Source: Candidatus Saccharimonadota bacterium (GTDB lineage Bacteria > Patescibacteriota > Saccharimonadia > Saccharimonadales > Saccharimonadaceae). From it: a stretch of 64,000 bases of DNA. Location: NCBI GenBank assembly GCA_017437945.1, contig JAFRWP010000007.1:62001-126000 (forward strand). The letters are read 5' to 3'. Numbering within the stretch: the stretch's first letter is position 1; every line of letters begins with the position of its first letter. The translations under genes and the position numbers were made by a program. The notes under the pieces were generated by a model. The model had not been told where the DNA came from. It saw only the letters and a list, made by a program, of their open reading frames with translations, and did no database searches. Shown piece after piece: positions 33,008 to 42,623 of this stretch.

Positions 33008-33607
33008 TTAGATGCCAATCAGGAAGGGGAGAGCGATGCTACGGCCAAGATTGGACATAGGGCTATCCACACTGGCTGCCATGAGTGCGAAGAGCAATTC
33101 GGTGCTCAGCAGGTTATGCTTGTAGATATTGCGCAGAATCGGTTCGGCGTATCCGCGCCGCACAGATTTGAACATGTCGGGGTCCGCCAGATCGGTCAAG
33201 AGTGCTTTAAACTCGGGAAGCGTCAGCTCGTCAACGAGCTTAAGCGTCTCGGGAGTATCGATATTTTCTTTGATAGCCCCGAGCAGACGGGCCGGAACCT
33301 TTGCGGAGTTGTCCTCGTCGCAGTTGGTAGCGGCGACGGTAGCTTTGGCGATGCCGAATAAATCCATTGCTGAGCCGAAGCGTTCGAGCAACAGAAGCGC
33401 CATTTCGTTCGTGAGCTTACCGCAACAGGCGGCTGCCGAAGCCATAGAGAGAACGCATCTTGCATATGCCTGACGGTCAGGCAAAGCGAGAAGAATACTG
33501 AACACCCCGTCAAAGTCAAAATAGTCGAGGGATTTTTTCATGCCCTCAATGTTATTGTCGGAGAGAATTTTAAAAACATCTCCATGGGTACTGCCTTGTT
33601 TCAGCAT
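33008..33607 (-). CDS. hypothetical helical protein, 199 residues
   Basis: An all-helical, mostly soluble protein in which 35-residue helix pairs seem to repeat (SLDYFDFDGVFSILLAL, LKLVDELTLPEFKALL), somewhat like HEAT or TPR-type proteins. Not recognised. AGGAGG lies eight bases ahead of the ATG. The leader contains a terminator-like hairpin, described separately. Codon choice puts it in the Shine-Dalgarno-led accessory set. Confidence 0.6.
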   Translation of the reverse strand: MLKQGSTHGDVFKILSDNNIEGMKKSLDYFDFDGVFSILLALPDRQAYARCVLSMASAAACCGKLTNEMALLLLERFGSAMDLFGIAKATVAATNCDEDNSAKVPARLLGAIKENIDTPETLKLVDELTLPEFKALLTDLADPDMFKSVRRGYAEPILRNIYKHNLLSTELLFALMAASVDSPMSNLGRSIALPFLIGI

Positions 33608-33627
33608 AAAACAAGCCTCCTAATCGA

Positions 33628-33655
33628 AAAAATCTAGGCACTACAAAAACGTGCC
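33628..33655 (-). promoter_or_regulatory. attenuator-like hairpin in the leader of the gene at 33607
   Basis: On the minus strand GGCAC and GTGCC pair around a nine-base loop and are followed by TAGATTTTTT, 22 bases before the ribosome site. Confidence 0.45.
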
Positions 33656-33664
33656 TCAATGATT

Positions 33665-33692
33665 ATTATACTATATATGCACAAATTGTCAA
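33665..33692 (-). promoter_or_regulatory. promoter of the gene at 33607
   Basis: TTGACA and TATAAT on the minus strand, 16 bases apart. Confidence 0.65.
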
Positions 33693-33694
33693 TA

Positions 33695-35152
33695 TTAAAT
33701 TTTCTTTAGGAACCGGATAGCGCGGTAAGATTTATGATCAATTATATGATTAACGTCGAAACCGTCAAATTCAGCCTTGGCTTCTGGATCCTCTACGATC
33801 AGCCAGAACGAATCGACGTCAGCTATCTTGGCCTCGATGTCGTTTCCGTCGTTTTGGCCATACTTACGGATTGGCTCGAGCGAACCCCATTTATAATCAA
33901 TATTCGTGCCATAGACTGGGTTCTTCGCAGTTTCATAGAAGAACGCGTCGTAATAATTCATCTCGTCGGTATCGATAAATATTTGCTCTGGCGTGCTAGA
34001 AACTTTTTGGACCTCGGCGATAATGTCGCGGGTTGGGTTTTCGACTACGCGCGTGTCGGCCTGTACGATGCCGATCGTGGCGCAGCACGGTATTAGTAGC
34101 ATTGGTGCAAACGCGAAGGTTTTGTTTTTAATCTGTGGCGCTTTCGCTAGGAATAATGCAATCAATGGCATTAATAGCGCAATTGAATAAGTGACGTATC
34201 TGGCTACAAAGGTTGGCTTAAATGGTGGCAATGACATTAGGATGAGGAATAGCGGCGGGAGGAGCACCAATGACGCCAAGAACCAAGTGTTGGCTTTTTC
34301 GTTCTTAGTAAACGACTTCCAGGTCTTAATAATAATCGCAATTATGACGATTACGGCTGCGATAAAGATTGGCACAAACCAACCGGTGACGTCTGCGGAA
34401 TCCATCCCAATAATACCTTGAGTGAAAATGCCAGCCACCGTGTTGGCGGAAACATCCGGAATCCAGAATCCACCCTGAACATCCGTAAACTGCTTTATCG
34501 CATAAGGCATCCATGGGATAAACAAAGCAACCGCTAGTGGATAGGCCCAGAATACGCTCTTTTGTAGGCCATGCTTGCACATGTAGTATCCGATGTATGC
34601 AACATGTGCTATCCAGGCCATGGCGGTGAAATAATGCGTCCACATGCCTAATGCTACCAGCACAGCATAGAGCGCCCAGGCCCATTTCTTTTTATCCTTC
34701 AGCGCAACATCCAATGCGAGTGTAGCGCCCATGATAATTGCGAACACGAGTCCATACATGCGCATCTCTTGGCCGTAGCGAATCAGGAACGGGGAAATGG
34801 CCAGAAAAATCGTCGCGAACCCTGCCGTCTTATCTCCGAACCAGCGTCGTAGTAAACGAAATGCCAACACGATGCCGATAGCTGCGAAGAATACGCTCAT
34901 CATGCGCAGCGCGAAATCGGAATTGCCGAAGATGAACGACCAGGTCTTCAGGCAGAAGTAATAGAAAGGTGGGTGAACATCAATCGCGGTCATATCCCAA
35001 ATCTGGCTATAATCACCTCGAATCAGGTATGCCGAATAAGCCTCATCGAACCAAATCGATGTACGCAGATTAATTGCCGCTAGGCAGACAAAAATCACTG
35101 CCGCAAGCAGTGGCAAAATAAATGGATTGAACTTAGAAAAATGTTTCTTCAT
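33695..35152 (-). CDS. GT39-type membrane glycosyltransferase
   Basis: A polytopic GT-C glycosyltransferase that would move a sugar from a polyprenyl phosphate to an acceptor outside the membrane. The 485-residue protein has about eleven helices. The catalytic DE pair of the first outer loop is in WFDEAYSAYL near residue 35, and DVHPPFYY near 60 is the family's second loop. A soluble C-terminal domain of about 110 residues follows. ATG at 35152 was chosen over an upstream in-frame TTG because GGAGGTG lies just before it. TATAAT is further upstream. The acceptor could be the surface proteins next door. Confidence 0.8.
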   Translation of the reverse strand: MKKHFSKFNPFILPLLAAVIFVCLAAINLRTSIWFDEAYSAYLIRGDYSQIWDMTAIDVHPPFYYFCLKTWSFIFGNSDFALRMMSVFFAAIGIVLAFRLLRRWFGDKTAGFATIFLAISPFLIRYGQEMRMYGLVFAIIMGATLALDVALKDKKKWAWALYAVLVALGMWTHYFTAMAWIAHVAYIGYYMCKHGLQKSVFWAYPLAVALFIPWMPYAIKQFTDVQGGFWIPDVSANTVAGIFTQGIIGMDSADVTGWFVPIFIAAVIVIIAIIIKTWKSFTKNEKANTWFLASLVLLPPLFLILMSLPPFKPTFVARYVTYSIALLMPLIALFLAKAPQIKNKTFAFAPMLLIPCCATIGIVQADTRVVENPTRDIIAEVQKVSSTPEQIFIDTDEMNYYDAFFYETAKNPVYGTNIDYKWGSLEPIRKYGQNDGNDIEAKIADVDSFWLIVEDPEAKAEFDGFDVNHIIDHKSYRAIRFLKKI

Positions 35153-35185
35153 TTTCACCTCCAAAATACTACTTAAATTATAGCA

Positions 35186-35983
35186 TTATTTCGGAAGTGT
35201 TACGGTGACGCCGTTCGGAATTTTAATTTCATCAATACTTTTTACGAGTAGTGGACGCTTGCCTTTCTCGCCTGGGCCAAGTATTTTAGCGTCTTCCATC
35301 AAAGCAAACACGCGAGCAACGCGGCCGTAGCCGATGGCGTGCTTTCTCTGAACGTAAGAGGCATTAATTCGATCTTTTTTGTCGGCGAGTGCATCCGCTA
35401 CGATATCAACGGCGAGCTGCCATTCTTCGCTGACTTTTGGAGTTACCACTTTTGCTGGCGCACCTTGGCAAATACTATGTGCCGGAACACTCTTTGTGAC
35501 GACACTACCAGCACCAATAATTGCGCCATCACCAATCGAAACACCCTGCAGAATGGTCACATTACCGCCAATATATACATCGTCGCCGATCGTAATCGGG
35601 AGTGCGACCGCTTTATAGTCGCGGCGCTCATTTGCTAAATGCGAGAAATCTTCCGTAAAGATATTACAATTCGGGCCAATCTTCACATTATTACCAATAA
35701 TAACTTTTGCGCTATCGAGAATCGTTAGATTCCAGCCTGCATAGAAATTATCGCCAATCTCGATGTTGTCGCCATAATTGCAGCGAAAAGGCTGTTCGAT
35801 GATCGGTTTATTACCAAGCTGGCGAATAATACCGCGCAGCTGTTTCTCGCGATCTTGGAAATTTGAAGCGATTGTCAGGTTGTACTTTTGCAAAAGCGTA
35901 CGGACGCGCGTGCGTTCAAGTGTGAGCGCCTCATCCTTAACATTGAAAGTTTGCCCAGAAACCATCAATTCCTTATTGGTCAT
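35186..35983 (-). CDS. maltose O-acetyltransferase-like enzyme with C-terminal extension
   Basis: A left-handed beta-helix acetyltransferase of 265 residues. The hexapeptide repeats (IEIGDNFYAGWNLTILDSAKVIIGNNV, IGDDVYIGGNVTILQGVSIGDGAIIGAGSVV) and the APAKVV end match the Maa/NodL family, which acetylates sugars from acetyl-CoA. Family members are about 185 long; here an extra 75 residues after the helix look helical with a short beta tail. TACAAT lies six bases ahead of the ATG, a leaderless start. Substrate unknown. Confidence 0.85.
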   Translation of the reverse strand: MTNKELMVSGQTFNVKDEALTLERTRVRTLLQKYNLTIASNFQDREKQLRGIIRQLGNKPIIEQPFRCNYGDNIEIGDNFYAGWNLTILDSAKVIIGNNVKIGPNCNIFTEDFSHLANERRDYKAVALPITIGDDVYIGGNVTILQGVSIGDGAIIGAGSVVTKSVPAHSICQGAPAKVVTPKVSEEWQLAVDIVADALADKKDRINASYVQRKHAIGYGRVARVFALMEDAKILGPGEKGKRPLLVKSIDEIKIPNGVTVTLPK

Positions 35984-35989
35984 GCTTAT

Positions 35990-35995
35990 ATTGTA
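35990..35995 (-). promoter_or_regulatory. -10 box of the acetyltransferase, leaderless start
   Basis: TACAAT on the minus strand, six bases before the ATG. Confidence 0.55.
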
Positions 35996-36015
35996 TCAAA
36001 TAAAATCGCAGGTAC

Positions 36016-36048
36016 AAAAAATACCCCTCGTTTTGAGGGGTATTTTTC
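36016..36048. terminator. terminator of the adhesin gene
   Basis: ATACCCCTC/GAGGGGTAT hairpin with A- and T-runs on both sides. Confidence 0.85.
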
Positions 36049-36052
36049 TTAA

Positions 36053-39000
36053 TTATTTATCTTCGCTTTTCTTTTTAGCTACTACGTAGCCGGCGGATGC
36101 GATTAAGCCAAACAAGCAGATGATGAATGTGAATAGAATCGTATTAATATCATCATTCGTGCGTGGGTTTTCGCCCTTACCTGGATCGTCGAACTTGTTG
36201 GTGAATACAATTTCGTCACTGTCGATTTCGGCAACTAATGCGCCTTCGTTATCGTCAATTATGTCGATTGCGATTGTGTAAACGGTAGAATCGAAGATGA
36301 TATCTTGATCGCTCTCGGTAATCTGTTCATAAACGTTTAGGTAGTAGGTACCAGCTTCGGTGAAGACAATAGGGTCAAAGACAATTGAGCCATCGGCTTC
36401 GTTCGTGGCGGTACCGATTAATTCTCCGTCGAGGAACATTAGGAAGGTAAACTCGCCAGCTTCGAGGTCGCGACCTTCGAGAATCTTAGTCGCCGCAATC
36501 GTTACTTCTGCCCCAGTTGGCTTGTAGGTGTTAACGATGGTGTAGCCATCTTCCGCGTCTGCGGTGACATTAAGCGTGCCGTCGCCGTTATCTTCTACGG
36601 AGACCGTAACTGCAATTGGTTCTGGAGTTTCCATACCGCCTGGCAATTCACCAACTTCCTCAATCGTGTAAGTAAAGGTCTTGCCAGCATCGGCTTCGGT
36701 ATAACCGTCAATCGTGAAGGTGGCCGTACGTGCATCTTGGGTGACACTTTGGGTGCCAAGCGACTTTCCGACGGAATCAAACAATTCAAATGTGAATTCA
36801 TCACTTCCAAGCCAATCGCGGCCTTCGAGAACTTTAGTGACATCAATATCGATGCTACCTTCGGCGGCATAAGTGTTCGTAATTGCGCCTTCATTCGTAT
36901 AGCTGACGCTTGGGGTCAAATTACCTTTACCGTCATCGGTTACATTAACCGTAACTTCGATTACGCCATCGGCGGTTAGGCCAGGGAACGCCGTATTGAG
37001 CGCTTCCTCGATTGTGTATTTATATTCGCCTGCAGTAGTGTATTCGATTTCTTCGAAGCTGACGGTACCAGCGCTTTCAACTTCTTGCGTATCGATAACT
37101 TCTCCAGCTTCGTTTTTGAGAACGAAGAGGTGGCTTTCGCCCGTGAGCCATTCGCGACCCTTGAGTACTTTCTTGGCCTCAAGCGACACGGTACCTTTAG
37201 CGGAGTAATTGTTTTCGAAGACGATTTCGTCAACGACTACGCTATCTTTGCCAATCTCAACATCGGTCTTGAGCTCGCCGTTTTCGGTATAGACATCTAC
37301 TAGGATTTCGTATACCGAATCATCATAGGTATAGCCACCAGCTGCGCCTTTAACTTCCTTGATTGTGTAAGTATGGATGCCAGCTTTATCGTATTCAATT
37401 TCACTGAACTCAGCCGTACCTTCGCCGTGGATTTTAACGGTTTCATCTTCAATATCGTCGCCGCTTAGTACGAATTCGAAATCGACAGCGTCGAGATCTT
37501 CGCCGAGACCATTCAAGACTTTCTTAATCTCGAACTTAGTTGAGGTCTTGGTGGCCTTAAAGATATTCTTAATAGTTACACTCGTAGACACCACGCCGTT
37601 AATCTTAACCTCGGCATTTAGCTGTGCCTTAGTAGGATCATCGGTGACCGTTACTACGATCGCATATTCCTTGCTGTCGTACGTAAATCCAGCTTGGCCA
37701 TCGTACTGCTCAGTCAAAGTATAGTTGTAAGTACCGACCTTATCGTAGGTGATAGTATCGAAGTCTACGCCACCCTTGAGATTCTTCGTCGTAATAGACT
37801 TGACGTCAATTAGCTTGCCAGTATTGTCCTTAAGAAGGAAGGTGAAGGTGCTATCGACTTTGCTGTCTGACTGATCCTCGATTTCCTTATCGACATGGAA
37901 CGTTGCTTCGGTAGGATTCGTAGTGTAAGTGTTCGTGATCTCGCTACCATTCTTGTAGCTGGCGGTTGCCGTAAGCTTACCGTTACCATTGTCTTTGACG
38001 ACAACTTCGACATTGATAGGACCGGAGGCTTTAACGCCAGCTAGGCCACTATCGGTCTCGGTAATCGTGTAGTTGTAAGTACCAGCTTTCTTGTATTCAA
38101 TTTTATCGAACACGGCTTGCCAGTTTGAACGCTTAGAAGCAGTAGCTTCGAGCGGAGTAGAGATGCCGTCACCAGTTAATTCAAAGGTGAAGCTATCATT
38201 ATCCCAGTTTCGCTCTGCGCCAGCAAATTTCTTAGTTACTTGAAGTTTGACTTCACCCTTAGCTTCGTAGCTGTTTTCGAAGACGATAGCGTCTACAACC
38301 TCGTCGCCCTTCTTAATTTCGACACTTGGCGTCAATTGACCATCTTTGTCTTCGACTGTAACGATGGCGGTATAGACGGTTTTATCGTAGGTATAACCAG
38401 CTTCGCCAGTGTTCTTTTCGGTAACCGTATAAGTGTAGGTGCCAGCTTTGGTGTAAGTGAATTCTTTGAAGCTTTCACTACCAGAGCCTTTAATCGTAAT
38501 GCTATCGGTAGCGTTACCGGAAAGTTCGAATGTAAACTCTTTCGCTTCAACGCCAGCATCTAGGCCAGTAAGCTTTTTCTCGACGTCGAGAAGCTTCTTG
38601 GTTACAGGCTTTGCGGCATAAGTGTTCTTGAATTCGACGATATTGGTGTTGTTTTCGTCTACGGTGACCGTAGCGCCAAGCTGTGCTTTCTTGTAATCAT
38701 CGACAACCGTTACGACAACTTTATGTCCGGTCTTATCGTAAGTAAATCCAGCCGTATTTCCGGCTTTCTCGACGACAGTATAAGTATATGTGCCGGCCGT
38801 TTCGTATTTAATAGGATTAAACTCGACTTCGCCAGTCAAATTATTGGTCTGGATAGTCTTGGTTTGGAGCAACTCACCCTCACTATCGTAAAGTTCGAAG
38901 TCGAATGAACCATCGCGTTTGCTGTTCGTTGTGTCAACGATCGTTTTCTTCACCTTGATGGTGGCGTTGGTTGGCTGAGTCTTATACTCGTTCTCAATTT

Positions 39001-42000
39001 CGCCAGATACTACAGTAGTTTCTTTGTCGTCAACGATTGCAATCAAGTTACCCTGATGGTCATCTTTGAGTTTGACGGTGATTGTATAGTCGCCAGTTTT
39101 GTTCGTGAGGCCAGCAGAATTACCAGTTTCAGATTCGTCTTCGCGAATGGCATACACGAAAGTCTTAGTGCGATCTTCGGTCTTGTAGCTAATGGCTGTA
39201 TCGAAAGTGACAGTCTTGTCGTCCGTAATCGTGGCGGTACCAATCTTTTTATTGCCGCCGTCAGTCAAATCATAAAGATCGAATTTGAACGAATCGCCAT
39301 CAATCCAGTCGCGACCGGTTAGAATCTTGCGGGCATTAACAGTAAGCGAACCCTTTGATTCGTATGTGTTAATGATGGTCTTTTGGTTGCCCTCATAAGT
39401 AGGACCGTCTTCGATTTCAAGTACGCCATAACCTTCATCTTTAATCTTGACGGTCACCGTAATAGTGTTTGGTGTGCTTGTAATGCTGCGGTTCTTATAC
39501 TTATCGGTCGTAGTGTCTTCGCTAATTATATAAGTGTAAGTACCAGGAGCAGTGTATTCAACCTCGAATTCAGCATATTGTTTTTCGTAGGTTACCTTCG
39601 CATCCGTAATATAGTTGCCTTTATTATCGGACAATATGAACAAGAATTCATCACCTTGAATCCAGTCATTGAACTGCTTATTGGCGACAATCGTTGTCTT
39701 AACGGTTTGGAGATTATACTTGTTAACGAATTTTGCCTCTGCGGTGGTATTCTTAACGATACTACCCGCGTCGCCGGTCTTTGTGGTTTCATAACCACGC
39801 ATTGCGTCCTCGGTCACTTCGTATGTTGCACCCTCTGGGAGTTTGGCGATTTCGATGTATTCACCATCAACAAGTTGAATAGTATCGCCAGATTTAATTT
39901 TGCCACTCTTCTTGTTACCAGCGTATTCAAATTCACCAGTCAGTTTCTTGCCATCTTTGCCGTAAAGGTTGACGGTAAAGGTGAATGACTTTGCTACGGT
40001 AGGATTACCCTCGACGGTCTTTGAAATCTTCAGGTTGCCAAAAGTAAATTTGTTCGTGATGATCGAGCGCCAAGCGGAGTTGCCTTGCATTACATAATAC
40101 AATTGGCCGTCAATCGTAGTTGTCTGACTGTCTTTATACTTACCGAAAGCTTCATCGGCACTGGTGCCAATTGCGATCTGAGTATTAATACCGGACAACT
40201 CGTAACCAGTTGGGATATTGGTTTCCTCAACATAATATTTCGTACCAGCCTCAACGTTAACTACGCGGATTGTATCGCCTGCATATAGTTGAACCGTGAT
40301 ATCACCGGTGCCATAGATGTGACCAGAACGCTTTTTGGCAAAGTCATCATCAGATTGGCCTTCACATTGGGTTTTGTAGCATGGGTTGTTTTCACCGTAA
40401 TAAATACGATAGTCATACTTGTATGGCTCACCATCCTTATCCAATAAGTGGACAATCGTCGTGAATGTATCGGTCGACTTGGTAATCTCGGTGCCATTTT
40501 CATCGACAATTCTCTTCGAAACATTAATGCCGCCCTTAATTGTATTCATTGCGGAGATGGTCTGAATAGGTGTCGCCGACTCTACTCCAGTAATAGTTTT
40601 ACCGTCGTCACTATAAGTAAAGCGGACATTTAATAGCTGTCCATCAACGAGCATTGGATGATACTCATAGTTTGTCAACTCGAAATGGTTGTTAATATCA
40701 TCCTCTTTAAAATAATATTCGTGACCAGTCTCAAGAATTACGAAAGTCTTACCGTTAAATTGGACGGTAGGGTATTTACTAGCATCATAGGCTGGGCCAC
40801 CGCTAATCATGATACCTGGAGCGATGGAAATCCTATCTTTGATCATCCAATCATTGGCTTTTTCTAGTATCAGGTCTGACAAATACGGATGTTCTTCGTC
40901 GCCGTCTTTAATCAAATCGAGCGAAACACTATCGCCGACTTCTTCGCGCTGCGAAGGATCCAAGGAGTCGTTCCAGAGTTTTTCGAGATCGAGCTTTTGA
41001 CCCTGTAACGCAATTGGGTCAGGGTTATCGACGCTAATCGTGATCGGATCAGATGTAACGACGGCAGTCTCACCATTAGTGGTGGTCTGAGTAATTGTGG
41101 AATAGGTAAGGGAAGGAGCCGGGTCGTCTTTGTTGGTCTTTAGGGAATAGCTGCCATCAGAACCAGCAATCTGCGCTTTCTGTTCGTCCGTTAAGTCGTC
41201 GAACTTAACAATGCCGTTATTGAGATCTGCTACCAAGTCCATTGATGCCTGGCTTGGCCATACCGTAAAGCTTACAGCGTAGGTGACGCCGTCTTCAAGA
41301 ATCAAGCTACCAAGGTTCCAGTCGACTTTTCCGTTTACATAAGTAGCGGCCGGAGCGTCAGCCCAAACCTGTCCAGCGCCGTAAGCGCCGCCACTTCTCG
41401 TATACTTAAAGCCGCTAACCGTACCATCAATTGCTGAGCTGGTGATACTGGTCGAAGTCATTGATGTTACTTCATCGGTGAAATCAATATTCGTATAACC
41501 AACACTGGTCGTAATATCATTAACAATCTGCGTCATAGCAGTAATCAAAGATTCTGTATCGGTAGCATCTTTGAAATATTGTGCATACTGCGAATCAAGA
41601 GCGGTATCTGAATCACCAGAACCGGTATATGCGTATTGTACTAAGCTGGAGAGATAGTGAGATGAATTACCGGAGCCCCACGTGAAAATGCTATAGAAAT
41701 GATAGCCAGCCGTCACGATGGCTCTTGCATTATCATTGGCCTCTGCCCATTCTTGGGCGTAATTCGTATTTACGGAGTAATCATTATAGTGGGTTGTCGG
41801 CTCACCGTCAGTCAAGAAGACGATATAGACTTCCTCGTTTGGCTGGCTAGTCTTAATAGAAGCGGCCAATTCTTGCGCCCGCATAAGACCTTCTTCCCAG
41901 TTAGTGCCTTGGGAATTCGTGAAGCTATTAATTGTGCTATTTAGAGCTGAAGAGTCAGTCGTAAATGTTTGCGCCGTGGTACCCCTAGTGCCGAAGTTTG

Positions 42001-42424
42001 CTAGGGCAACTTCGATAATATCTGATTTAATCGGATCGCCTGCAACATTTTGCCTGAGTAAGTTATCAATAACGCCATTATCGTCGGTCAACACATGTTT
42101 TTCGGCGTTAAGACGCGTCATACGTGTACCGTTATAAGTCGTGTAGTTCTGATTCATGGAGTTCGATGTATCGAGGACCAAAACAACATTTGCCTTCGTA
42201 ACTTCAGAAGTCTGGCTTTCTTGCTTTGTGCCAGCCACATTCAATGACAGAGTATACGTTCCGTCGTGTTTGCCATTGGCGTCGAGGTTCTTTGTTAATT
42301 GTTTACTATGCGATGGCGCTGGCAGCGCTTCGGCGTAGGTGTTCAAGGTCATCTGTGGAATCATGCTAAAGACTGTAACGACAGCCATTAGAATATTCTC
42401 GACCTTTTTCCTAAAGTTTTTCAC
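36053..42424 (-). CDS. giant surface adhesin: VWA domain, ten isopeptide pilin domains, NPRTN anchor
   Basis: A 2123-residue cell-surface stalk. The signal peptide covers about residues 1-32. A von Willebrand A domain at about 77-305 has the MIDAS start DTSNS (85-89), the usual site for metal-dependent adhesion. Two Cna-B-like domains lie at about 631-793 and 796-903. Ten Spy0128/FctA-type pilin domains of 105-125 residues follow from 905 to 2078, each with a Lys near its start, YTITE-like Glu and an NTY-like Asn, the triad that forms an internal isopeptide bond. The C-terminus has NPRTN (2086-2090), a helix and KKKSEDK, a sortase-type signal. The start is GTG with AAAGGAG. It probably binds the host cell. 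Confidence 0.92.
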   Translation of the reverse strand: MKNFRKKVENILMAVVTVFSMIPQMTLNTYAEALPAPSHSKQLTKNLDANGKHDGTYTLSLNVAGTKQESQTSEVTKANVVLVLDTSNSMNQNYTTYNGTRMTRLNAEKHVLTDDNGVIDNLLRQNVAGDPIKSDIIEVALANFGTRGTTAQTFTTDSSALNSTINSFTNSQGTNWEEGLMRAQELAASIKTSQPNEEVYIVFLTDGEPTTHYNDYSVNTNYAQEWAEANDNARAIVTAGYHFYSIFTWGSGNSSHYLSSLVQYAYTGSGDSDTALDSQYAQYFKDATDTESLITAMTQIVNDITTSVGYTNIDFTDEVTSMTSTSITSSAIDGTVSGFKYTRSGGAYGAGQVWADAPAATYVNGKVDWNLGSLILEDGVTYAVSFTVWPSQASMDLVADLNNGIVKFDDLTDEQKAQIAGSDGSYSLKTNKDDPAPSLTYSTITQTTTNGETAVVTSDPITISVDNPDPIALQGQKLDLEKLWNDSLDPSQREEVGDSVSLDLIKDGDEEHPYLSDLILEKANDWMIKDRISIAPGIMISGGPAYDASKYPTVQFNGKTFVILETGHEYYFKEDDINNHFELTNYEYHPMLVDGQLLNVRFTYSDDGKTITGVESATPIQTISAMNTIKGGINVSKRIVDENGTEITKSTDTFTTIVHLLDKDGEPYKYDYRIYYGENNPCYKTQCEGQSDDDFAKKRSGHIYGTGDITVQLYAGDTIRVVNVEAGTKYYVEETNIPTGYELSGINTQIAIGTSADEAFGKYKDSQTTTIDGQLYYVMQGNSAWRSIITNKFTFGNLKISKTVEGNPTVAKSFTFTVNLYGKDGKKLTGEFEYAGNKKSGKIKSGDTIQLVDGEYIEIAKLPEGATYEVTEDAMRGYETTKTGDAGSIVKNTTAEAKFVNKYNLQTVKTTIVANKQFNDWIQGDEFLFILSDNKGNYITDAKVTYEKQYAEFEVEYTAPGTYTYIISEDTTTDKYKNRSITSTPNTITVTVKIKDEGYGVLEIEDGPTYEGNQKTIINTYESKGSLTVNARKILTGRDWIDGDSFKFDLYDLTDGGNKKIGTATITDDKTVTFDTAISYKTEDRTKTFVYAIREDESETGNSAGLTNKTGDYTITVKLKDDHQGNLIAIVDDKETTVVSGEIENEYKTQPTNATIKVKKTIVDTTNSKRDGSFDFELYDSEGELLQTKTIQTNNLTGEVEFNPIKYETAGTYTYTVVEKAGNTAGFTYDKTGHKVVVTVVDDYKKAQLGATVTVDENNTNIVEFKNTYAAKPVTKKLLDVEKKLTGLDAGVEAKEFTFELSGNATDSITIKGSGSESFKEFTYTKAGTYTYTVTEKNTGEAGYTYDKTVYTAIVTVEDKDGQLTPSVEIKKGDEVVDAIVFENSYEAKGEVKLQVTKKFAGAERNWDNDSFTFELTGDGISTPLEATASKRSNWQAVFDKIEYKKAGTYNYTITETDSGLAGVKASGPINVEVVVKDNGNGKLTATASYKNGSEITNTYTTNPTEATFHVDKEIEDQSDSKVDSTFTFLLKDNTGKLIDVKSITTKNLKGGVDFDTITYDKVGTYNYTLTEQYDGQAGFTYDSKEYAIVVTVTDDPTKAQLNAEVKINGVVSTSVTIKNIFKATKTSTKFEIKKVLNGLGEDLDAVDFEFVLSGDDIEDETVKIHGEGTAEFSEIEYDKAGIHTYTIKEVKGAAGGYTYDDSVYEILVDVYTENGELKTDVEIGKDSVVVDEIVFENNYSAKGTVSLEAKKVLKGREWLTGESHLFVLKNEAGEVIDTQEVESAGTVSFEEIEYTTAGEYKYTIEEALNTAFPGLTADGVIEVTVNVTDDGKGNLTPSVSYTNEGAITNTYAAEGSIDIDVTKVLEGRDWLGSDEFTFELFDSVGKSLGTQSVTQDARTATFTIDGYTEADAGKTFTYTIEEVGELPGGMETPEPIAVTVSVEDNGDGTLNVTADAEDGYTIVNTYKPTGAEVTIAATKILEGRDLEAGEFTFLMFLDGELIGTATNEADGSIVFDPIVFTEAGTYYLNVYEQITESDQDIIFDSTVYTIAIDIIDDNEGALVAEIDSDEIVFTNKFDDPGKGENPRTNDDINTILFTFIICLFGLIASAGYVVAKKKSEDK
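36190..39715 (-). repeat. tandem pilin-domain repeats coding region
   Basis: Codons for residues 905-2078 encode ten homologous domains. Domains 2-3-4 (1025-1387) and 5-6-7 (1391-1741) form two copies of a three-domain unit: the A type ends in NEYKTQPT/NTYTTNPT, the B type in NTYAAKP/NIFKATK, and the C type in ENSYEAKG/ENNYSAKG. DNA identity is modest, so the duplication is old. Confidence 0.75.
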
Positions 42425-42466
42425 TCTATACTCTCCTTTTTTGTTGTGAAATTAGTCCTACAGGTA

Positions 42467-42493
42467 GGCATTTTGATAATTTTATATCATGCC
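42467..42493 (-). promoter_or_regulatory. hairpin in the adhesin leader
   Basis: GGCAT-GATA ... TATC-ATGCC can fold in the 5' untranslated region, or act as a second operator; it contains a TATAAA-like box. Confidence 0.35.
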
Positions 42494-42560
42494 AAGGGAA
42501 AAATTTGCAATCATAAGCAGAAAGTTATATAGCAGTTGCGGTTATGCTTAAAAATGTGTT

Positions 42561-42574
42561 CAATTATATAATTG
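42561..42574. promoter_or_regulatory. palindrome CAATTATATAATTG
   Basis: A perfect 14-base palindrome 15 bases downstream of the operator pair, in the adhesin leader. It includes TATAAT and could be another protein site or a second promoter. Confidence 0.35.
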
Positions 42575-42588
42575 GCGAATAGCTAGAC

Positions 42589-42605
42589 GTTGTAAAAAAT
42601 ACAAC
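42589..42605. promoter_or_regulatory. operator 1 of the adhesin promoter
   Basis: GTTGTA-AAAAA-TACAAC inverted repeat; with the flanking C and G it extends to 19 bases. Confidence 0.6.
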
Positions 42606-42607
42606 GA

Positions 42608-42613
42608 ATTATA
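42608..42613 (-). promoter_or_regulatory. -10 box of the adhesin gene, between two operators
   Basis: TATAAT on the minus strand, lying between the palindromes at 42589 and 42624. It implies a leader of about 180 bases before the GTG at 42424. Confidence 0.5.
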
Positions 42614-42623
42614 TGCTAGTAAC

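Noticed and set aside
36190-39715. CRISPR-like array in the repeated segment
   Set aside because: Repeats are about 340 bases of coding sequence with modest identity and no short direct repeats or spacers.
39383-39988. 201-codon open frame on the plus strand inside the adhesin gene
   Set aside because: It is antisense to strongly conserved pilin domains, has no ribosome site, and follows from the codon pattern of the repeats.
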